From the NCBI GenBank assembly GCA_036971475.1, contig JBAIZL010000005.1:247018323-247082322 (forward strand): DNA of 64,000 bases. The letters are read 5' to 3'. Positions 1 to 12,539 of this stretch are shown here, piece by piece (position 1 is the first letter of the stretch; the number at the start of each line of letters is the position of its first letter). Position numbers and translations under genes: made by a program. The DNA comes from Prosapia bicincta. Lineage: Eukaryota; Arthropoda; Insecta; Hemiptera; Cercopidae. The notes under the pieces were generated by a model. It made no database searches. It was not told the DNA's origin and worked only from the letters and a program-made list of their open reading frames with translations.

Positions 1-2458
1 TTAGCAATTGATTTACAACGTCAGGAAGCTTTTCCTATTATCTACATGACAAATTTTAATTTTCCAAGGTAACCTTGGCAGCTTAAATAATTTTAATGAC
101 ATGTTAAAGATTATCTCAGATTGCTGCTTTAAATAACTCATTTTTGTAAATTTTTTACACATAATTATTCTAAGATGTCAGCTCGAGTTAGAACAGTACT
201 ACGTATAGAAAGAAAGTGAAGTAAGTGCTTAAAAGCTCAAACAATGAAAACATCGTAAAATGTTTGGAAAGCCTAAACCTTAAACACAAAATGTTAAAAT
301 ATTGTAAAATCCATTTTTTTAGAATTAGTATATTTTTTTATTAGTTCTTCTCGTCACAGATTTACCACTTTAGTCCCCATTTTACAACGAATTTCGTCTA
401 ATGTATTCTTCAAATATCTAACTTGTATTGTAGTGCAATAGCCTATTTCACCTCGACAAAAATGTATTATGTTTTACGTTTTCGGCTGCTAGTGAAGAAA
501 TACTTTAATATATTTATTGAGCTAATTCAAAAAATTACAAGAACCCTGTTTAACGAAGGTATAAAGGAGCCATTATAGGGGTTTCTGACCTCGATATAAT
601 TCTATGATATTTAGAGTCAAGGAACGTAGGGCTGTTTATTCAATATTCATTAGGCGTGAAATGATTGCCAATGTTCATTTTTTGCTTTATTACTTTTATA
701 AAAATTTAGTAAAAGTTTGTTCATTTCCTCGGCGTTACTATAGTTGAATTATAATTAGAAAGGTATTTCCCCAACCGAGCTTGAAAGCCATCACTTTTAG
801 ATTACCAATAAAATTCTTTGCCTGCTAAGATAAATGTTTAGTTTTACTGTTATTACATTTACTGTTAACACAATACCTTCTGCTTTTATTATTACTATCA
901 CATTTACTATTATTTTATTGTAAAAAATATTATTGTAGTGCTATTTTTACTTTAATTTCTACATTTACGAATATTATCGTTAAAAACAAATATTGCAGAG
1001 TTCATTTTCAAAGTATTTTCATTAAAAAACACACAAACAGTATGATCAAAATATACAAGTACATTTTTTGCAAGCAATTAAAGAAAAGTAGTACATAATT
1101 ATCCTAATCTTCTTTACAATCTCAAAAGTATCAGTTATTTTTTTCAAGTTTGAAAATAAAGTTTTTTCCGTAAATTTTATAACCGGTTGTTAAATTTAGT
1201 TGAGCTTTTAAATACATGTTTGATAGGCAAAAATATCTCAATTGAATTAACATCCTAACTATTCTATCGATAAGTTGATGGTCCATTGTAAAATGGTGAA
1301 AGAGGCATTTAATCTAGTATTTTCGAGTAACTTTACTTCTAACATTGAAGATATGTTTACTGTTTACATTTAAAATAATTTTTTTCTTTTATTGATTGTA
1401 ATTTTATATTCCATATGAAAAAATGAAATAAATCCGGGGTTAATGTAGTCGTTTCCAAGTGTTATTTTTTACTTTAAAGTGACTATTGAGTTCAAAGATT
1501 GTTCATGGCGTAATTTAGTTAGCTAAAAAAATATAACTAAGCCCATAAAGCGCTGCGTAGCACAACCTAACCTGACACAATACGAGTTACGTAAGCAGAA
1601 CTATACACAATGCAACAAAGCCGCTAAACATTTTCAAAGGTGGAACAGTTCTGAAATATTTCTTTAGAACTTGTACGTTTGATTGTGCAAACGATGAATG
1701 GTGTTTGGTCTTCCAACACTTGTAGTATGACTAAATTCATTTTATAATCATATTAGTTTCCCTTACTTAAATTTTATCCGATATATTATGTAATGCCATT
1801 AATTTTAATGTTAAATGGTCCACCATAGCTGATGTAAATTACTTATTTAGTAACTAGAGGTAGCTTGTGAGTTAAGGCGATTAATAAACACAAACTAAAT
1901 ATTATTAACAATCATTTTCATACACGTTTCAATCACTTATATCATCATTACCAGTGATTGTACTACACCAACACAACTACAACATCACGTTGCAATGATG
2001 ATTGTATCGTAGTGGTGATTACTGATGACGATGACATAGACGATAGAAACGCGTAAAAAGTAAGTTTTTATAATTGTGGGTTAGTGTACAGTTATTTATT
2101 GGATACTTACTTCTTGTAACAATTTTCTAATTTACGAGTAACTATTAAATTTAATAAATTATTAATAAAATCTAGTTATGAAGGAGAAAATATATTTATA
2201 TTCCCGGAACGATGGCTGAGTTCTACGACCAATGAAACTTAACGAAATCACAAAAATCTTAATCGTGTAGGGTAATTATAAACTACATATTTACAACATG
2301 TTTTACCTAACTGGAAACGATATGGTAACATGCCATACTGCTATAATGTCAAACGCTATATGTTAAAATGCTATATTTGTGCAAATATACATTCTTTGCT
2401 ATCAAGTAGAGACCAGTCTTTGTCACAGTTGAGAGCAAATAGACTTATAGTAAGGGAT
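1..2458. other. AT-rich noncoding DNA, nothing recognised
   Basis: No open reading frame with a recognisable motif is visible on either strand. The stretch is AT-rich with many short A and T runs. I see no RNA gene, array or element boundary. A host intron or intergenic region is the simplest reading. Confidence 0.6.
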
Positions 2459-2526
2459 CACACACACATGCACGCACACACACACACACACACACTCACA
2501 CACACACACATTCGCGCGTGCGTGTA
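2459..2526. repeat. (CA)n microsatellite, interrupted
   Basis: A dinucleotide CA tract with a few interruptions ends in an alternating CG/TG run. The short reading frame over it encodes only repeat-derived His/Thr and is not a gene. Confidence 0.9.
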
Positions 2527-2683
2527 ATCCTGGTTTCCTATTACATCCGCTAACTGGTTTCTACTTTTATCTATTTCCACAACTATTTATTCACTTTAGA
2601 GGTGATAAGAACCATACAACATCCAAAACTAAGGTCCGCAGCTCTTCCTTGTAAGTATGTATGCATATATTTATTATAAAAAT

Positions 2684-2944
2684 AACTAAGGTTTTTCAAA
2701 TACAAGAATATTTATCAATTTATATTCAAGGCTTTTCGTTGATAAACAGTACCAACATCATCGGGAATGAATCATACAATAATGCAAGATATTAAACATA
2801 TGTTAAATTAGAAATAGAATTTATCGTATTGAAGAGAAATTGTATTGTATGTTTTATTCCTGATGATGTTTGTACTGTTTGTTTATAAATGAAAAGATTT
2901 TAATATAAATTAATAAATATTCGTGTATTTGAATAACCTTAGTT
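2684..2944. mobile_element. Hairpin MITE, about 261 bp
   Basis: The stretch is an imperfect inverted repeat over nearly its whole length. It begins AACTAAGGTT and ends AACCTTAGTT, and the arms of about 95 bp can be followed inward through matching blocks such as AACAGTACCAACATCATC at 2,745-2,762 and its complement near 2,862-2,880. It has no coding capacity. The structure fits a foldback MITE. No clear target-site duplication is visible, so the superfamily is not assigned. Confidence 0.7.
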
Positions 2945-2966
2945 CTTTTTAATTATTGTACAAGAA

Positions 2967-2968
<2 letters not shown>

Positions 2969-3022
<54 letters not shown>

Positions 3023-3023
3023 A
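2969..3023. repeat. (TA)n microsatellite
   Basis: An almost pure TA tract with one CA interruption lies just downstream of the hairpin MITE. The minus-strand frame across it reads Tyr/Ile repeats and is not a gene. Confidence 0.9.
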
Positions 3024-4240
<1,217 letters not shown>

Positions 4241-4673
4241 CAGCTGTGTCTATATTTTTGGGAGTATGCTAGTAGTACATTTAACATAAAAATCATTTGA
4301 AAACATTTGGTTTATTTTGGAGGTATTTTTATTAATGGAAAAGCAATGAAAATAAAGCTAAAAAAATCACAGAACTCATGATTGTACAAAATATTGTATT
4401 TTTGGAAATCGTTGTCTCATGACATACGTTATGAAGAAGTCGTACGATCCTGTCAATTTTAGCAAAAATTTAATTTTGTTGTGAAATATATCACAACAAT
4501 AGAATTTGTTAATACTCCATTTAGACTCTAATGCGCCTCATGGAGTTAGGTGACCCTCACATATAAACTCGCACTGACTAGGCCCAGCTTAGTTACCTCC
4601 TACCCCTTTGTCTACAAGATTAAAATTATATAATCTATGACATTTACGTAATTTGTATATATTTTGTTTTAAA

Positions 4674-4849
4674 TTATACATACTATTCCTTGAAAATAGT
4701 TAAATCAGGACGTATCTATGTTACGTCTGATATCAGTATTTAAATATCAATTTTCGATTTTTAAGACTTACATAAAATATTCAGTAAATATTGACATAAT
4801 AACATCTTATCTGGCCTCTATTTTCAAGGAATAATTTATAGTGTATTAG
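4674..4849. repeat. Short inverted repeat, possible MITE
   Basis: Arms of about 20-25 bp centred on TATTCCTTGAAAATAG (left, near 4,684) and its complement (right, near 4,820) flank about 110 bp of AT-rich sequence. The structure suggests a small degraded MITE. No target duplication is evident. Confidence 0.4.
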
Positions 4850-7839
4850 AGTGTTTCTATTTTATAAAGCAAAAATATTTTTTTTCATACAACTAAGAAT
4901 GGCCTTACCTTGCCGTGGGTTGAGATAACAAACTTGTCCCAGGAACGACACCGACTTGATATTCTATTATTGCTGATGATGTGCAGCTAATGTTTCTTAG
5001 GAAAGAGGCCCAAAATCTTAGTGAGCTTAACTGGCACCCTGTGAATCAGCCGTACAACCGTAGGGTTCTTGTGTTGCTGGAACCGTTAGAGGTTATACAC
5101 TGTTACAGCGGCGGCTTTCTATCTAGCGCTTTTCATCATAAGGGTCTGCACAAGGCGGAGTCGCGGACATACCATGGAGCCCTCACCACGCCTAGTAACA
5201 CTTTGTTTTAGAGCCACTCGATAATTTGCAGAATTCTACCTTGGTGCATCCATAGAGTGGCAACCCTCGTGTCTACTTGCTTGTGTACTAGCAAATCATT
5301 GTAAGGGCTAAAATGAAACCACCACCCTTCTGTATCGGATCATCAGCTCATCCTTTTTCCTCCTCGGGGAACAAGTCCAGTTCAGTGTCGTACGTTAGGC
5401 CTAATTACTTCACCTCCTTCCTATAAGGAACAAGTAGGATATTCACTGTTGTGGTCAGATGCAGCTTATCTATTATGTTTAATTATTTGTTTATTCTATT
5501 TGATAGTTTTCTTCTACCTGTCTGTGTTGCATTAGAACAATGGTATAATGTACCACTTTATTATGCATTATTTTTATTATTATTATTGTGTCTCACTATG
5601 TTTTTTTTTATTACGCTACATTAACTCATTAATTTTATTGTTATCAATTGCATTATTTCAACGTGCTTCATTATTGTTGCGTAATGTTTGCTACATTATT
5701 TTTTTGTATTTAGCACAAACACATAACAGTTATTTTAAATTCTCTAAGTGTATTCTTTCATTATTAGTTGGTCTATTGTAAGCACCTCGATTTTGTGGAA
5801 TTTCTGTTCTATGTCTAACTAAAATAGAGATAAACGTGGTTTATTTTAATGGTTCTCTACGTCTTGATTACACCTCTTGAGTAATTTCTTAAATGATAAA
5901 AGTATCCTTTTGCCTGGACAGTCCACTAACGATACAGTAAAATGTTTCGTCTAAGCGCTGTAGCGTCAGAGATGCTATCGTTTGCCGAGAAATATATTAC
6001 GGCTCAGAACAAGACAGAATCTCTCTGCCTAAGCTGGAAATCCCATTTTAATTAAACTGTCTGCTGTCGAAAACTTTGCAATGATACCAATTTTCTCTTT
6101 CTTTATTTCTCATCTGTCAAGTACTTACTTTTTTATTTCTCATTTTTTATTTATAATAACTTCCTGCATAGTTTCTTTTTTCAATATCATAAGTCTATAT
6201 GATAGAGACAATAACACTTCAGGTTTGCAGGAGAGGAGATACGGTGCTGCAGAAAATTAGTTTAACAAAGAGCTCCTGGGAGAATGAAATATCTTGACCG
6301 TTGAAATGAAAGTATATGTGGTTTAAGAAGTTTAGATCACAGAATCATGAAAGATTAGAAACAATTCCAAGCGAACATGTCAAAACATCTAAAGAATAAC
6401 GCATACGGACAACATGTTAAAACTAATCAACTTATGCAGCGAGATGTGCCAATTCTACAAATTGAAATCTAAGTAAGTGACTATATATTAAGTAAGTAAT
6501 GTAGTCCTAATGAATGTTTCGTATATAAAGTAACTTAATTAAACAGTTAATTCGAGATAAAAAGTAGAGGTGCCACTAACATGACAGCCAAAGTTACAGT
6601 GATTTAAATGAACAGACTCATTTAAAATAATAACTACAAAAAATCAAACAATTAAAATTCTGAACGAAACATTAAGACATTGGAATTTCAATAAACTGGC
6701 AAGTAGTCATGAGAATGTATTTTATACAAATAGTTAGTTTTTATTATTTGTATTTTTTATTTTACAATCTTTTTTTAATTTCATCAATCCATTAGAAATT
6801 AAATCAAATAAAGAATGATTAATTTTTTGCGATATTAAAAGGCTTATAAAAAATCTACGTAGTTACAAAAATTGGTTTATGGAATGTTTTAATTAGTAAA
6901 AATATAATTTTGGAAATTCCACATATTTTTTTTATCATCAAAACTTAAATTTGTCAGATTGAAAGTAACAATATCACCAAAGAAAAGATAAGAATATCTT
7001 AGTCAAAATAAACGGTTAAAGTTTGAATATTTGTATTTTCTTTCAATAAAAAATTGATTTTTTTCCATTTCAATTAGCTGAGGTGTTTCAACCAGAGAAG
7101 ATAAATCCAGGTTCCATTAGACGCCCAACGTATAGGTTTTATGTCCATCATGATCATAAGTTTCAGTCAACATTGATGAGGCTAAACTAAAGCTAACAAG
7201 TATTTTTTTTAAAATTGAATCATAATTATTTCTGAAAGATCTTATTTAGATAAGAACTTGGGATATCATGCCCCTAGGTGGAAGATTTTGTCATAGATCG
7301 TGATTAAGGTGTTTAGACAGTCTGAGGTGTGACGGAATGGCACCAACTGTTGGGTAAACAGTCACAGCTCCCACAGGCAGAGTCCAGAGTGTAGAAATCA
7401 GGGTTTCAACTTGGAAAAAAATAACAGCTGCTCGTTATATATGGGGTCTCATAGGCTCCTTTTATAGGTATCAAGTGTAAAGATTTTTATATTTTAATAA
7501 TCAATAATTTAAAAAAAATAGCTATTTAAATATACTTGGTTCCCAAATGCAAAAGTATTAATTAGGAGGTACAAACAATAATATTATATAGTAATATAAG
7601 GAAAATATCAGAATCAAAATTATTAGGAATAATATATATTTGTCGCACTAACATATAATACAAAAAAATTAGATAGTCGAAATAAAATAATTGGCGTAAA
7701 TAAACAGGTATTTAAACTATTAAAGAAGTAAAGAAGGTTCAAATGAAATAAATTTTAAGTATACTCTTAGTAAATAGATGAGATTTACAGATTGTCACCC
7801 TAAGGTCTTTCCGATAACAATTTTTATTTTTCAAAAAAT
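4850..7839. other. Noncoding; 4.9-5.45 kb has balanced composition
   Basis: Most of the stretch is AT-rich and featureless. The block at about 4,900-5,450 is less AT-rich and contains a 76-codon frame (4,981-5,211, +) with no motif I recognise. It could be part of an old retroelement or an untranslated region, but nothing visible decides this. The rest, to 7,839, holds no recognisable gene. Confidence 0.4.
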
Positions 7840-8619
7840 ATTATATATATATATATAGCCCGGCAACGCCGGATAACGAATTCCCCGGATATGAAGAAAG
7901 AATACGCAAAACGATCGATAATCGATTATTATACCATAAGTTATACATATAATGACCCCGGTTATTCAATTCACAAATAATCTTGAGGACAAAATAAATA
8001 GGAAAAATAATTTAAAATGTCGAGGTATTTGACGGATTATAACATGTACATTTATATGTCTAACTATTTACAATACGTACATAAGTATATGTCAAAAGTA
8101 AGTATGTATGTGCAAATGTAATTGGCTTTACATATAATACTCACTTTTTATAATATCACTTTTTAACAAAAAAATCTGTCACTTTCGTCTGTTTTTTTTT
8201 ATGAGCATTGATTTAGCTTTAATGTGCGATCTAAGTTTCTTGAGAACCATTTTGTCGCACAGTGTTTACTTGTGCCACGTGTGTCACAAAGCCATAAAGA
8301 TCGGTAATGTATATGACAGACATGGATAATGCATATGTCACGTCCTATACTATTTATAGCCGAGATTATCTGACATTTGTTTACAATCTTATGATACATA
8401 TTAGGTTTTCGGACGCCCAAGCATTTTATCATTGTCCCTTTTATTTCGCTGGCCCACGTCGAGATGCTTACCTTTCAATGTAAAAATTAGTACGTACATA
8501 TTTACATATCTATTCCCTTCATATTACCTCCTATTAAGCCTTATATGTATTTATGTCGTAATTCACCGTTTGGAAATTTAAAACATGAATCTGATTGGAA
8601 TAAAAATTGGATATATGTA

Positions 8620-8689
8620 AAACAATGGCAGACCACGGATAATCCGCAAACCGGTTAATCCGCCCACGGATAATCGGGAGTTTACTGTA
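8620..8689 (-). mobile_element. Probable pogo/Tigger-type terminal repeat
   Basis: Read on the minus strand, the end at 8,687 starts with CAGTAAACTCCCGATTATCC, and the next nucleotides repeat the GGATTATCCG-like core several times. It is flanked by TA at 8,688-8,689. CAGT starts and TA target sites are known for pogo/Tigger members of the Tc1/mariner superfamily. A possible opposite end lies near 7,858, where GC-rich CCGG and GGATAACG blocks occur, but it does not match well. No transposase is readable between the two points, so this would be a non-autonomous or decayed copy. Confidence 0.45.
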
Positions 8690-8706
8690 TTAAACAAGAA
8701 AACGTA

Positions 8707-8899
8707 TTATATATATATATATATATATAGATTATGTTTATTTTAATAAAATCTGCTTACTTTTATTCTATTTTTAAATAAAGTATTAGAGAGAGATTTT
8801 TCACTAATAATGATGTAAATAATGAACATATGTTTCGCCTCTGATTTCGTATTTTTAAACAATACTGTAACCTCTGCTCATTTAATTTATGCTCAAAAT

Positions 8900-8985
<86 letters not shown>

Positions 8986-9026
8986 ACACACGCACGCACA
9001 CACCATACACACACACACACACACAC
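8707..9026. repeat. (TA)n tract and long (CA)n microsatellite
   Basis: A TA tract lies at 8,707-8,729 and a CA tract of more than 100 bp at about 8,901-9,026, with a few TA and CG interruptions. The frames on both strands at 8,763-9,062 are products of the repeat. Confidence 0.95.
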
Positions 9027-9034
9027 GTTGTAAC

Positions 9035-9536
9035 GGTGTGACATTCCGTGACAAATAGGCAATAAATAATTTCTTGTTTTAAGTAATAAAGTTGATTTTT
9101 AAATTAATCAAGTTTGGAGTTATACAAATAATAAAGAGTAAAAAATTAAATAAAACCTTAAATAGAATAATTAAGCTAAATTAAAAAGTATTAAAGAATA
9201 CAGCCAGCAGGGTCGATACAACTGGTATCCTTTATCTTTCATTTTTTCTTTGTTTCTCTGCGACAGATTTTCTCCTTTTTTCATTTACGTTTATATTAGT
9301 TGGTACACCGATACAACGTAGGCGTTCGCTATCATATTTATGGAGTACCTACACTGACGTACTGCAACGGGCTGGGAGACCGTGGCAAATGGGAAATAAG
9401 TAATTTCCTGTTTTTTAGAAATAAAGCTGTTTTTAAAATAATCAAGTAGGGAATTATACAAATAATAAAGAGTAAAAAATTAAATAAAACCTTAAATAGA
9501 ATAATTAAGCTAAATTAAAAAAGTATTAAAGAATAC
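9035..9536. repeat. Tandem duplication, two units about 334 bp apart
   Basis: About 165 bp at 9,035-9,202 recur at 9,369-9,536 with a few substitutions and small indels. The match includes a long shared AT-rich block beginning TATACAAATAATAAAGAG at 9,121 and 9,455. The sequence preceding both copies is also similar, so the duplicated unit is probably larger than the best-matching core. No coding sequence is involved. Confidence 0.8.
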
Positions 9537-11010
9537 ATTTGTAATAACTAGCTAAATTTGACAATCGGGAGTGAGGCGAAAATTTTCTAAGTGCTTAAAA
9601 AAGCTATCTTAAGAACCAAACCACGTAGAACTTTCATCGACATTTTAAAAGAACCAGAATAAGCCAGAATAAACATTAGTGAAAATAAAATTTGAAAAAC
9701 TTAAAAAACAAAAAAGTTACAGCAGTTTAAATAAAATAGACATTTTTCAGTGTTCCAAAAATGATAATCAAACTCTGCAAGCTAAAGCAGATTCGTTGCC
9801 CGACTTGCCTGTACAAGGAATAAATCCAAAGATAGCAAGTATTGCAGGCGGGGTGAGGTAGGTTAAATTCACCGCTATATATACTAGGTCTCTAGGACCT
9901 TAGAGACAGTCTGAAATAAATTTTTAAAACGAGGTGCCGCGGAATGCTATGCTGGACCGCGAGTAGGACCGCCATCAGGCCAGATGGACCAAACCTCAAC
10001 GCTTCCGAGGTCTAGGACTACCAAGGAATGAAGGCTCCAGACTCAGCCTCCAGGACGAGGGAATGGAGAAAAACCACCACCGACGAACCAGGGTTGGCGA
10101 CTTCCAATGTCCAAGGACCAGGGAATCCAGACGAGGGACTCTAGGACCGGCAGGAACATCTTTGGCAAGTCATTTTCTCTATTCGATACCAATTACGTCA
10201 AATTTAGTCAGTTAATTTTATTAAACTCAAACAAATAGTCAAGCTTAAACAATGACTTCACTCTTTATAAGATTTTAATAAATTTTATGGTTAATAAAAT
10301 GAATGTATGTGATCAGAATATTTCAAATGATAAATAATAAACTTACAAAGGGTTTCTGGCCATAAGCCATTTATTTTCAAGGAAATAAGAATATTTAGAA
10401 TATTATAAGTTTAAAACTTTAAGTGTTATAAATACGAATTTACCAATTCAATATAGAAGATAAATTTTTATTATGTGTAATTTGGAAAATAATTTTATGT
10501 TTATGTAAATGTAATTGATATAAATGGAAATTATAAGATTTTAAAGTACAAAAAACAACAAGTTATTTAGTGAATTGTTTTGTTAATATAATTGTGTTGT
10601 ATTTGAAAGTATAAATTTTCTTTTTTATTTAAATAAATAAAATTAAATACGTTATAAAAATCAACAGTATTTGCATTTCATCCTGTGTCGAATAATCAAT
10701 AAAAACTGTTTAGCTTTTTCCAACTAATATGAAAATGATTATTAAATCAGTAAACAAGCTTAATTAAATTTCACTAAATGATAATATTTAAAACCTAATG
10801 TTTTTAAAGAGTTTCTCTCAACTAACTTCATGATCTAGCCTAAAGATTAGTTGTTTTTTTGTATAAAAGTTCAGAGATTTATCTACTGGCAGATTGTGTT
10901 TAAAAGGACACAGGAGCCTTTTAAAATAGGTAATTTAAACACGATCATATTTTGCACGTTCCCTTGCTATCTCTGCAGATCATCATCAGGTGGTAAGACT
11001 CTGTGAATAC
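9537..11010. other. Noncoding; GC-rich block at 9.86-10.17 kb
   Basis: A 60-codon frame (9,679-9,861, +) has no recognised motif. It runs into a clearly GC-richer block (9,860-10,170) with recurring AGGAC and GACGAGGGA words. The remainder is AT-rich and featureless up to the duplicated target site of element 1. Confidence 0.4.
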
Positions 11011-11016
11011 TTTGTG
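11011..11016. repeat. Left target-site duplication of element 1 (TTTGTG)
   Basis: The hexamer TTTGTG directly abuts the AGTAGAAG start of element 1. The identical hexamer abuts the CTTCTACT end at 23,281-23,286. Confidence 0.85.
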
Positions 11017-11042
11017 AGTAGAAGGTGCCCTAGAATAGCGCG

Positions 11043-11390
11043 CCCACCCCTAAACACGGCCGCTACGTAACCTAGGACTATAGGGGTAGTTTTGGATGAT
11101 GCTCAAGGTCATCCCGGCCGTGACCCCAGACCAAGGGGTGGTTTCGACCACGTTCAGGGGGGTAGGGGGTAGTTTTTCGAAAAAAAAAAAAAAAATCGGC
11201 CGCTACGTATCCTAGGACTATAGGGGTAGTTTCGGATGATGCGGGCGGACGTCGCGACCCTGATCCAAGCCTTAGGGGTGGTTTTGAACACGTCCAGAGG
11301 GGTGGGGGGTAGTTTTTCGAAAAAAAATAAATTCCAGCCAACTTACCTAAGCTAGCCAAAATGGATCAAACCCAACCTAACCTACGTGTT
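11043..11390 (+). repeat. Terminal GC-rich module, two tandem copies (element 1, left)
   Basis: Two related units of about 145-190 bp each contain, in order, a CGGCCGCTACGTA box, CCTAGGACTATAGGGGTAG, TTTGGATGATGC or a near relative, a GGGGTGGTTT..ACCACGT or ACACGT box, GGGGGGTAGTTTTTCGAAAAA, and in the second unit a tail ending in CAACCTAACCTAC. Element 2 has one such unit at 40,500-40,720. The complementary copies close the right arms. Confidence 0.8.
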
Positions 11391-11423
11391 GGGGGTGACC
11401 TCGGCCACGTTCAGGACCATACG

Positions 11424-11458
11424 CGGGGGATGCTCCGGGGGTGGATTGGGGGTGGGGG
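11424..11458 (+). other. G-quadruplex-type motif (element 1, left)
   Basis: Four runs of five G lie within 35 bp, spaced by 8, 6 and 1 bases. The mirror motif is C-rich at 22,839-22,873. This meets usual G4 sequence rules; folding itself is not shown. Confidence 0.75.
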
Positions 11459-11982
11459 TAGTTTTCGAAAAAATTTTGGAAAATCGTGCCTTGACCGATA
11501 GGGTATGTCTAGAGTGTATTATTGCATTGGTAGGGGTAGTTTCACCTAGGGGTAGTTTTTACAAAAAATATGAAATTGCCGAAATTCGATCGGACGGATC
11601 AAATGACCGTACGGGATATGTCTAGAGTCCAATAAGGAACGCTGCGGGGGTGGTTTCGCCTGTGGGTTATCCTCAGATTGCCAAAAATAATCAGCGGAAT
11701 AGCTTGGGTGGTGGGGGTAACTTTGGAAAGATTTAATGGATATCTGATGACGTATCAGCGCCCGAGCGAATCCAGGTAAGTAGTAGGCTCACCCTAACTA
11801 TAGTGGTCTACCCCAAATGAATCGGGTGATGAGGGGCCCGGGGGTAAACGATTGCCAAACTCAAAATTTGTCTATCCTACTAAATTAATAAACAATACAC
11901 TCAGCCTTTAAGTAAGCTACACAAGAGCAGGGTTAGGATGGTTGCTATTTCATCTACCAAGACAAATACCCCCACCAAGTCT

Positions 11983-12515
11983 TAGGTAAAGCTACCATGG
12001 AATTAGACCTTAGGTAAAGCTAACATGGAGCAAAGCCTCGGGTAAAAGCTAGCCCGAAGCCTTGCCCTAGGTAAAGTAACCCAGGAACCAGACCTCCGGT
12101 AAAGCTACCACGGAGTCGGAGCTTAGGTAAAGCTACCACGGAGTTAGACCTTAGGTAAAGCTAACACGGAGCAAAGCCTTGGGTAAAAGCTATCCCGAAG
12201 CCAGCCCATAGGTAAAGTAACCCTGGAACTAGACCTCCGGTAAAGCTACCACAGAGTAGGGACCTAGGTAAAGCTACCATGAAGTTAGACCATAGGTAAA
12301 GCAAACACGGAGCAAGGACTCAGGTAAAAGCTATCCCGAAGCCACACCCTAGGTAAAGTAACCCTGGAACGAGAAATCCGGTAAAGCTACCACAGAGTCG
12401 GTACCTGGGTAAAGCTACCATGGAGTTAGACCATAGGTAAAGCAAACACGGAGCAAGGACTTAGGTAAAAGCCATCTCGAAGCCAGCCCATAGGTAAAGT
12501 AACCCAGGAATCGTA
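11983..12515 (+). repeat. Higher-order minisatellite with GGTAAAGCTA core
   Basis: Units of about 27-29 bp each begin GGTAAAG(C)TA or GGTAAAAGCTA. Five distinguishable variants follow in a fixed order (marked by GGAGTTAGACC, GGAGCAAAGCC, CCGAAGCC, AACCCAGGAA or AACCCTGGAA, and GGAGTCGG), giving a period near 142 bp repeated about four times. Unit order is kept in element 2 (41,499-41,990) and in mirror form at 49,016-49,520. Variation inside each unit and the lack of unique spacers exclude a CRISPR. Confidence 0.85.
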
Positions 12516-12539
12516 CATTAAGTAGGGGTGGTTATCAAA

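Noticed and set aside
8199..8432. 77-codon minus-strand frame as a pogo transposase relic
   Set aside because: Nothing in it matches the DNA-binding or DDE region of pogo-type transposases as far as can be read by eye.
11748..11775. CTGATGA followed by a small hairpin, considered as a hammerhead ribozyme in the arms
   Set aside because: No GAAA partner or third stem is found at suitable spacing.
11983..12515. Regularly spaced repeats suggestive of a CRISPR array
   Set aside because: The spacers are not unique; the 28-bp units are contiguous variants in a fixed order, and the context is a eukaryotic mobile element.
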